In this document: piece by piece, positions 56,754 through 64,000 of the stretch
Numbering within the stretch: position 1 is the first letter of the stretch
Layout: each line of letters starts with the position of its first letter
Origin: Alopecurus myosuroides
Taxonomy: Eukaryota; Streptophyta; Magnoliopsida; Poales; Poaceae
Length of the DNA: 64,000 bases
Assembly: GCA_028641055.1 (NCBI GenBank)
Contig: CM054058.1
Location: 496,885,919-496,949,918 of the forward strand
Direction of reading: 5' to 3'
Translations under genes and position numbers: made by a program
The notes under the pieces: generated by a model
The model's input: only the letters and a program-made list of their open reading frames with translations
Databases searched by the model: none
What the model was told of the DNA's origin: nothing

Positions 56754-58150
56754 TGATGACCCACAAGTATATGGGATCGCAACAGTCTTCGTGGGAAGTA
56801 AAACCCAAATTTATTGATTCGACACAAGGGGAGCCAAAGAATATTTGTGAGCCTTAATAAGTGAGTTGTCAATTCACCTGCACGTGAAAGTGGACTTGTT
56901 CGCAGTGGTTTATCAGTAGTAACAGTTTTATAGTAGCAGCAGTAGTGAAATAATAGCAGCAGTGAAATGAAAACAACAACAGTGGTGATTGAAGTAAACA
57001 GCAGGATTCAATAATGTAGGCATGGGGATAGATGAACGGGTGTTGCATGGATAAGATAGTTCATATAATGATCAAGTCATGGGCATTGCAGATAAATAAG
57101 ATAAAGCATCCAAGCACTAAGTAACCATAGGCATGTGTTCCGTAAATAGTTATACATGCTCGCAATGAGAACTTGCACAACATCTATTGTCCTACCAGCC
57201 CGTTTTCAGCGGGGCCTCAAGGGAACTACTGGTAATTAAGGTATTCCTTTTAATAGAACACCGGAGCAAAGCATTAACAATCCGTGAAGACATGTGATCC
57301 TCACATCACAGCCATCCCCTCTGGTTGTCGCAATTTCTGTCACTTCAGGGCCTCGGGTTTTGGACAACGATATGTGTAAACAACTTTCAGGTATGATCAA
57401 GAAACAATAATTATCATCGTGATTCAAGAACATGTTCAGATATGAAATCATGGCACTCAGGCCCAAAGTGACAAGCATTAAGCATACCAAGTTGCAAGAA
57501 TGTCAATAGCACTAATAGAAGATACTAGGCACTATGCCCTAACAATCATGGCATTATTACATGAACGAACTCATCCAATCCCTACCATCGCCTTCAGCCT
57601 ACAACGGGGGAATTACTCACACATGGATGGGGAAAACATGGATGGTCGATGGAGAGGCGTTGGTCATGACGGTGGTGATGATCTCTTCCAATTCCCCATC
57701 CCGGCAGGGTGCCAGAACGGAGTTTCTGAACCCCGAAAAAGGATTCGCGATGCCGACGGAGCTACGGACTTCTTTCTAGAAAACTATCGAACCCCCTCAT
57801 GATTTAGGGTTGAAGGCTATTTGTCGTCGAAAGGGCAGACCGAGGGGGGGCTCTGGGTGGCCCACACCCTATGCTGGCGCGGCCTAAGGGGGCGCCAGGG
57901 GGTGGTTTGGCCCCTCTGTGGCTCTTCTCTTGGCCTCCTTCTGGCTCCCGCGGGCTTCTGGTGTTTTAGGACCAATGGGGTCTTTTCTGGGCAATTTCCC
58001 GAAAGTTGATTTTTCTTCACAAAAACAAGACACCAAGGTAATTCTGCTGAAAACAGCGTTAGTCCGTGTTAGTTGCATTAAAAACACACAAGTTTATAAG
58101 AAAACAATAGGAAAAGTGTTCCGAAAAGGGGATATCTTTTCGACGTATCA
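56754..58150 (-). mobile_element. 3' LTR of element IV
   Basis: 1397 bp, starting TGATGACCCACAAGTATATG on the + strand. It carries the CCGGCAGGGTGCCAGAAC module at 57711-57728. Confidence 0.85.
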
Positions 58151-59785
58151 ACTCCTCCCAAGCTTAGCTTATTGCTTCTCCTCAAGCAATTCAGTGAGAA
58201 CTAAGTGTGATAAAAGACTTTGACGAACACATTTGTTTCATATGATGTAAATATACTCACTATATGATCAAATACTTAGTTATGATCATGATAAGATACA
58301 TGCAAGATACTGTCTCTTAATAGCTATGCAAACCATGGAGAGATAACAACATATTAATACTAAACAACATGAAGCATAACTATTTGCAAGATTGAAGTAT
58401 TCATAATAGGATCCGAAAAAGTGGTATCTCGCTTGCCCTTATGTGTGGGGAAAAACATAAATGCCAGGGCACCTCTGAAGTTCAAGGGAAGACTAGAAGT
58501 AAAGATATCAAAGATGCAAGTATCAAGATTATACCACAATCAACCGTGCTTTGGGACAAACACATCACACTAAGAATGATAATTGTGCTCTCAAGAAAGT
58601 TCTCAAAGAATATGACGGAGACTCAACATAAAAGTAAAAGAAAGGCCCTTCGCGGAGGGAAGCAGAGATTACTCATGTGCTAGAGCTTTTATTTTATTAA
58701 ACAGAGGTATTGAAAACATTTTTAAGAGAGGTGTATGCTTATGTCAATGAATGGTAAACAGACAATACAGTACGTCACAAGCCAACTGGATTCACAAGAG
58801 CATCTCCCATTGTGAAGGACGCAACTGGTGTAGAAGGTCATCCCTCTTTCTCTTTTGTTTACACAATTATGCTTTGACTGATAAATCAGGGGCAAAAATA
58901 GTGAATAGAATTTGTGTGTATTAATTTGGGGCTGGGCACCCCGCTGCCAGCTTTTCTATCATTTGGATAAGCGGACGAAGTCACTAGTCCAGGGTGTGAA
59001 ATCCAATCAACAAGTGAGATAAAGATATTCTATTTACGTCCTCATGAGCAAAAACAGGGGCACAAAACAGAAATGATTTTTAGAAGGTTTTAAAGGTAGC
59101 ACATGAGCAATTTACTTGGAGTGGCAGTTAAATACCACATGTAGGTAGGTATGGTGTACACAATGGGAAACTTTGGTTTTTGGGATTTGGACGCAGGAGT
59201 AGAATTCCATACTCAATACATGTGAAGGCTAGCAATAGACATGGAGCGACAATCAAGAGAGCAACAACTATCATAATCATGTTTGCGACAAAGTAAAATT
59301 AACCGACGCATAAAATTGATACTAGAACTATGAGGCAAAATAAATCATCGAGGCTTATTGAATTTTTGTTTTCAGTCTTAGCATGCGTGAGCATGTGCCA
59401 AGTCGATTTTAATGAAACGGTCAGAGGAGGCTACCACAATGTCATGCCCTTCTACGAATAGAACAATGCAAACAAATATTTATATGACAGGTCATTTACC
59501 ATTAATAAATTGGAACAAAACATGAGAGAGCATGAACTATTAAGCAGCCATTAAGTCACATATATCTTATACGAACAAACTAAGCATGCTCACATAGATG
59601 GATATATGTACAAAAATGAAAGCAAATAGAATTCATACCAGCCTCTCACCACACTTTAATTGTCGTAGATCGTCATTATTGCTCTTCACTTGTGGCTTGA
59701 ATAAAATATATAATGAAAACCAAGCTCCAACGGAATCACGGGCGACTGTTGAATTCTGCACCAAACTTTACAAAACAAGAGAAGA

Positions 59786-60020
59786 ACAACAAATATTTTT
59801 GGGTTTTTCAATTAAAGAACGAGCAAAATAGAACAAGAAAACAAAGCAAAATCTTTTTGGTTTTTTCGAAATGAAACAAGAACAAAAGAAAGCAAGCAAA
59901 CAAATAAAACCAAATATTTTTGGGATTTTGAATATTAAAATGCAACTAAAAGATAAAGCAAGCCAACTAAAGAAAAAAATAGAGAGAAACAACAGAAATA
60001 TTTTTGGTCTTTTTGTGTGT
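59786..60020. repeat. Diverged purine-rich repeat with AAATATTTTTGG motif
   Basis: Four spaced occurrences of AAAT(A/C)TTTTTGG (about 59789, 59849, 59913, 59996) are each followed by AACAAGAAAACAAAG-like sequence. The long minus-strand open frame over it is low complexity (FLLFLSIFFF) and probably a by-product. Confidence 0.5.
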
Positions 60021-60189
60021 TTGGAAAGCGAAAACAAAACAATAACAACAAAAGAAGTGAAAGAAATGAAAACAAGCGAAAGAAACAAAAAGATGGATGT
60101 ACAAAGAATCGATAGAACATGATATATAAATGAGTGTGATGTCGGTATACCTACCCCAAGCTTAGGCTTTTGGCCTAAGTGGACATCAA

Positions 60190-61302
60190 TCACCAAGGGG
60201 CCCATGAGGTGCCGTCCCCGTAGTATGTTGAGGAGGAACCCTCCTCCTGATATGTGCTCGAGGATGTGCCAGTGTACTGGGTGTTGCGGTCCTCGGGAGG
60301 CGCGTCTCGCCTCTCCTGTTGCCTGTGAAACTCTGTGGTGCTCAGATGCTCGTCTACCTGATCCTTGGAGAGCGACCACGGTACCATGTCAATCTTAAAC
60401 AAAACAGGTTGCGGCAAAGTAACTTTCCGCTCCTCTCCATCCATATATAAAACTCTATATACTAAATGATCAGCAGTAGAGTTAGAAGTGACAAGCTGGT
60501 GGGATTTCATGGCAGCAAGGTTGAGCCCATGTGGATCAATTATTTCATCATTAGGGTCAATGGAAACATCTAAAGCAGCTGGTACACGTGTAGCAATAAT
60601 GCCACCAAAAATAGGCCGAGAAGCAGCAAGGCAGCGTGCAACAAGTGCACCAAGGTTATACTTCATGCTACGATTCAGCACAACATCAATGAAAGCAAGG
60701 TGGTAACTAGAAACGTTGCTAGCGTTCTCCCTACCAAGGATACTAGTACCAGTATACTAAGTAAAGTATCTAAGAGAGGGAAGTTAAATGTTCCTTATAT
60801 TCCCGTGGTGGGATGAGCGACCGTCATCGTTGGTGACTTCTCGGTAAATCCCCTGGGGGTCTGCGGGTTTATCTTGAATCCTGATCGCTGTCCCGGTGGC
60901 GTTGATACCTATAATAGCACAAAATTCTCCCAAGGACAAAGAAAAAGGACTACCATATAACTTGAAGGCAACAGATGGACCATAATGTGTGTTCTAAAAT
61001 TTAAAGCTCTTAACAAAAGTTTTTGTAAGTGCGGAATACTGAGTGCTTTCATCTTCCATAAAGTTGGTTAGAGTAACTCTTTCTATAAGCATAAGAAAAT
61101 AAGCTAAAATACCTGCACTTCTTAAAAATGTACGACAAGGAAAACTAGATGGGTGAACGATACCATCATCTTCCACATCGTCAGTAGTTGACGCCATAAC
61201 ATCCTCATTGTATGATGGCCTCGCTGAAGTGGATGAGCGTGAGGTCCTTGTCCTTCTAGGAGCATCACTCCTAAATATTTCTCCACAGTTATAACTATTC
61301 AT
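60190..61302 (-). pseudogene. ORF of element IV with three in-frame stop codons
   Basis: One frame of about 370 codons from ATG at 61302. It is broken only by TAG (60996-60994), TAA (60786-60784) and TAG (60759-60757); the frame itself is kept throughout. N-terminal part: SDAPRRTRTSRSSTSARPSY, basic and Ser-rich. Middle: KLYGSPFSLSLGEFCAIIGI. Later: FIDVVLNRSMKYNLGALVAR, ADHLVYRVLY, FKIDMVPWSLSKDQVDEHL. The layout resembles the plant-specific ORF found in Athila-type elements, but I identify this only by general resemblance. It is not a polymerase. Confidence 0.6.
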
Positions 61303-62309
61303 CTCTGAAATTTTTCAACAATCATCACAAAAATTAATTTCAAGAAACTATAAGGTGGAGACTACCGTAGGGGCTTATATGAGAGATAAACATACATCAC
61401 AAATACATTATTTCTACTCAAATTAAGTATGCAAACTCACATAAACTGTCACCTACAGTACCAAAATACTCAAGAAATACTTCACTAAACAAAATTCTAC
61501 TTGGATCATCGGAGGAGTCACATACCGGAGATCAAACACACCAAATATCAGCACAAATGATGGGCTGAATAAGGAGATCGAAAATCCAGAGGGAGAACAG
61601 CAAGAACACGGGTTCCAGGAAATGTTTTCAGTTTGTGAGGTGAGAGAGAAGACTTTGGCAGGGGAGAGAGTTAGTGGAGGGCCATGGGGCCCCACACCAT
61701 GTGCTGGTGCCACCAGGGGCTGGCGACGCCACCCTATGGTGTGCCTGACTGGTGGGTCCCCCTGAGGCCTCCCAGGTGGCTTTCTGACTCATTTTTAACG
61801 TAAAAGTTTATTATAATTTTTCTGAAATTTTTCGAGAAACTTTATTTTTCGGAATTTTCAGAATTTTAATAAATAATAACATTTCTGGAAAACAAAAGTG
61901 AAAAGGTGGAAAACAAAACCAAAACCAGCACTACAAAGGTTCTATGACACTCTAATGGAAGAATATCCAAAGAAAACAAAGGTGGTGGTGGTGAAAACAT
62001 GCATATCCTCAGAAATCAGAGTGAAAATATCAGGAAAACATGCATAAGGATGGTGGAAAACATGATTGTACTCAAGTAGCAATGTTATAACAGAAGTAAA
62101 TATGGTGAAAACATAATGGGGAAGTGAAAACATAGTGAAAACATTGTCCTCTTCATTCAAAATCATTTTTTTAAGAAGGGTGATCAAGTCTTGTTACCAG
62201 AATAATTTTCGTACGAAGAAAAACTTTGCTAATCACTAAATAATTATGTTACCTCAACCTTCATAGGCATAGTTCCAATCATACTAATTTCATATTCCTT
62301 TGGTCGTAC

Positions 62310-62440
62310 TGGTTGGGCCTCCAAGTGCAGAAGTTTATAGAACAGCAGCAAGTTTCCCTTAAGTGGATCACCCAAGGTATATCGAACTCAGACAGGTAGA
62401 GGTCAAAGATATCCCTCTCGAGCAACCCTGCAATCAAGAT
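62310..62440 (-). mobile_element. LTR scrap of the element I family
   Basis: About 130 bp matching the LTR 3' end: GTTGGGCCTCCAAGTGCAGA, the CAGCAGCAAGTTTCCCTTAA block and CCTGCAATCAAGATA. Both sides are cut off. Confidence 0.8.
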
Positions 62441-62515
62441 ATACTAAATTATGTCTAGACACATCCACTTTTATCAAACTTTGTGACACTTAATTTGAGA
62501 CGGAGGGATTATATT
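62441..62515. mobile_element. Fragment of a Stowaway-like MITE
   Basis: One end only: ACTTAATTTGAGACGGAGGGA followed by TTATA. The partner end is absent. Confidence 0.45.
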
Positions 62516-62640
62516 GTTGTGGCTGAAATATTTGCTTCGTATATTTCGCTGCAGGAATTAATCAAATCACGTAAATCATGACTATTTTCATCTAAGTAAA
62601 ATAATCCTCATATTACTCTTGATTTGTTTGAGGCTCTGTT
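62516..62640 (-). pseudogene. Scrap of F-box upstream flank
   Basis: Matches 33540-33655 and 44070-44185 in order (GGCTGAAATATTTGCTTC, AATCACGTAAATCATGA, TATTACTCTTGATTTGTTT) with about 20 percent differences and a gap. It marks another lost unit of the array. Confidence 0.6.
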
Positions 62641-63689
62641 TGTTAGGTTAGTACTTCAGAATCAAAATATTTCGATGCCCGGCAAAATAAATAGTATAGT
62701 TTTTCTCCTTTTTAGTTTAAAAAATAATATTACTACTTAGCACGTGATGCCTACTCAACTACTTGCTTGGTACTCTCCATTTTATCAATTCATTCCCAAA
62801 GTGGAACCAACAAACCATCAATATAATTATCCTATGTTTTCTCTCCAGAAAATACAGAGGCATTCAGATTGCTGTTAGAGACAATCTTGATCTGGATTAA
62901 ATCTGTGTCCGGCATCATATATAGGAATATCTTGTTGGCCGGCCGGCCGGCCGCGGTCGGCGAGAAGACCTCAGCGATGAGGACATGGAAGCATTTTGTC
63001 AGGCGCAATCGTTCAGGAGGAATTGCGCTAGAACCTGGCCTGCCCGACCAAACCGTGGAGGACGCAGCTAACAGAACATGTCTAAATTTACTCGTTACTG
63101 AGAACAACACCAAACTGGATCATAAGCTGGAAACAAAACGAACAACATGTGACTCAGACTGAACCGAACACAGACAGAACAGAAGTACATCGAATACCTA
63201 CATGCAGCTGCAATGGGGTTACGTGGTTGGACCTCAGAGTTGATCGAAGTGGGGGCGGGATCAATGATGGCCTGCGACGGAGGATTCGTTACATTCCTAG
63301 GCTTCATCTTCCTGGTTCCGCGCGAGGATCATGAGCTCGTAAACCTGGAACTCGAGTACGTCATGCATCCGACACATCATGTTCAACTTGGTCCATCATA
63401 CCCATGGCGACGTGCAGATTTGACCAGCATGTCTGCTTTAACACGTGCAGCGGGCGGAGGAGATTGGGTCGGATTGGAGATGGAAATCGCGGCACAGGTA
63501 GGAAACGAACCTAGCGATCAAGAGAAAAGGCGAAGTACTCGTGTTAAGTCATGCTCAACTCAACATTTGAACGATCAGGGTCATCAGTCGAAGGCTATTG
63601 TACGGGTCAGATTTAATGCATCCAAACATGTTTGCTCATAGATATACAAAGTAGTTTGAGCTCGGATAGATAGATATAGATGATCTCGT
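62641..63689 (-). other. Unassigned region, possible minus-strand gene relic
   Basis: Several minus-strand stretches look protein-like without joining into a gene: MMCRMHDVLEFQVYELMILA (about 63380-63320), NPPSQAIIDPAPTSINSEV (about 63290-63240) and SAIPPERLRLTKCFHVLIAE (about 63030-62970). They lie in different frames with AG/GT sites between them. The + strand also has a 142-codon frame (63213-63641). I cannot assign a family. A GGCC repeat (about 62938-62955) lies in the middle. Confidence 0.3.
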
Positions 63690-64000
63690 TGTTCAACACA
63701 GGAGTAAACTGAAGCCCAACAGCTACTTCCACAGCCAGGTAACAAGAAGCAGATCGTTTCACGGTGACGAATAGCTCAAATCCAAATCGCCCTGTGACTA
63801 GAAGCCGAACAGTTTTACTTGTGACTCTTTAGCTGCTCCCCAAAAGACCATCTTCAGCTGCTCCCTTCAGTTCCCTTTCTTTTTCCACAAATCCTGTAAA
63901 TTAGAAACAGTTAAATGGTTCAGTCACACCAATATTTTGGAAACCAGCCAGGTTACAGGCCTTGCATATCTATAGCAGTCCAGAAAATGTGTCGCCAGCT
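63690..64000 (-). pseudogene. 3' flank of a further F-box unit (remnant E), running off the window
   Basis: Matches the start of the other 3' flanks: AAACTGAAGCCCAACAGCTA, the CAGATCGTTTCACGGTGACG block, CCTGTAAATTAGAAACAG and GGAAACCAGCCAGGTTACAG. If the orientation is kept, the coding part would lie to the right of position 64000. Confidence 0.75.

Larger units (their letters stand above)
56754..62309 (-). mobile_element. Element IV: LTR retrotransposon, 3' LTR and part of the interior
   Basis: The 3' LTR (56754-58150) reads TGATACGTCGAAAAGATATC...GGTCATCA on its own strand. AGCTTGGGAGGAGT next to it fits a polypurine tract. The interior holds the block shared with element I and an ORF with three stop codons. 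No 5' LTR or primer site is found; the interior stops near 62309 against an LTR scrap of another family. Confidence 0.75.

Noticed and set aside
59768..60379. 203-codon minus-strand frame in element IV with hydrophobic runs
   Set aside because: The frame overlaps the other ORF and its hydrophobic part comes from A-rich repeats on the + strand; no conserved motif.

Overview
The window is nuclear DNA from a grass, most likely a Pooideae/Triticeae-type genome. The reasons are a GC-rich DUF936 gene with GT-AG introns, TA-flanked Stowaway MITEs (CTCCCTCYG-type ends), LTR retrotransposons with the TGATACGTC...TATCA and BARE/Angela-like TGTTRKARATATGCC ends, and tRNA-Asp-type primer sites (TGGCGCCGTTGCCGGG). 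No named species can be assigned from sequence alone.

Layout. 1-3580 holds the only gene that looks intact: a four-coding-exon DUF936 gene on the + strand, with a duplicated 5' leader and a 132-bp minisatellite just behind it. The rest is a decayed array of minus-strand F-box genes, cut up by transposons. Copy A (about 5.6-8.9 kb) carries a 160-nt deletion and frameshifts. Copy B (26.1-35.9 kb) is split by a 3.25-kb LINE and has a second LINE at its start codon. Copy C (39.7-45.7 kb, continuing at 52.1 kb) is split by a 932-bp Tourist-like element, with a 6.46-kb LTR element in its upstream flank. Further scraps of the same unit lie at 3.98-5.6, 25.87-26.15, 62.5-62.64 and 63.69-64.0 kb. B and C are close copies of one segment, and each is an empty-site control for the insertions in the other.

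Transposon blocks. 8.95-22.45 kb is a nest: element II (5' truncated) contains solo LTR S1 and the complete element I (13670-20069, TSD GTGCT). 45653-52115 is element III, the same family as I but inverted (TSD GTGGA). 53.5-56.75 kb holds rearranged Copia LTRs in both orientations. 56754-62309 is element IV, with a nonsense-ridden ORF. 35.9-39.7 kb holds two Gypsy-type LTR fragments. Elements I, II and III carry a primer site and one small ORF but no recognisable gag-pol, so they look non-autonomous.

How the parts relate: no pathway or operon is present. The biology visible here is duplication of an F-box unit, separate inactivation of each copy, and the succession of element insertions. The most unusual items are the small ORF kept by pol-less LTR elements with different LTRs, a sequence module shared by several LTR families, a MITE with a CCCCCCGGGGG core in its inverted repeats, and the two F-box copies whose only visible coding lesions are clean insertions. 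I did not find a convincing new defence or metabolic system.
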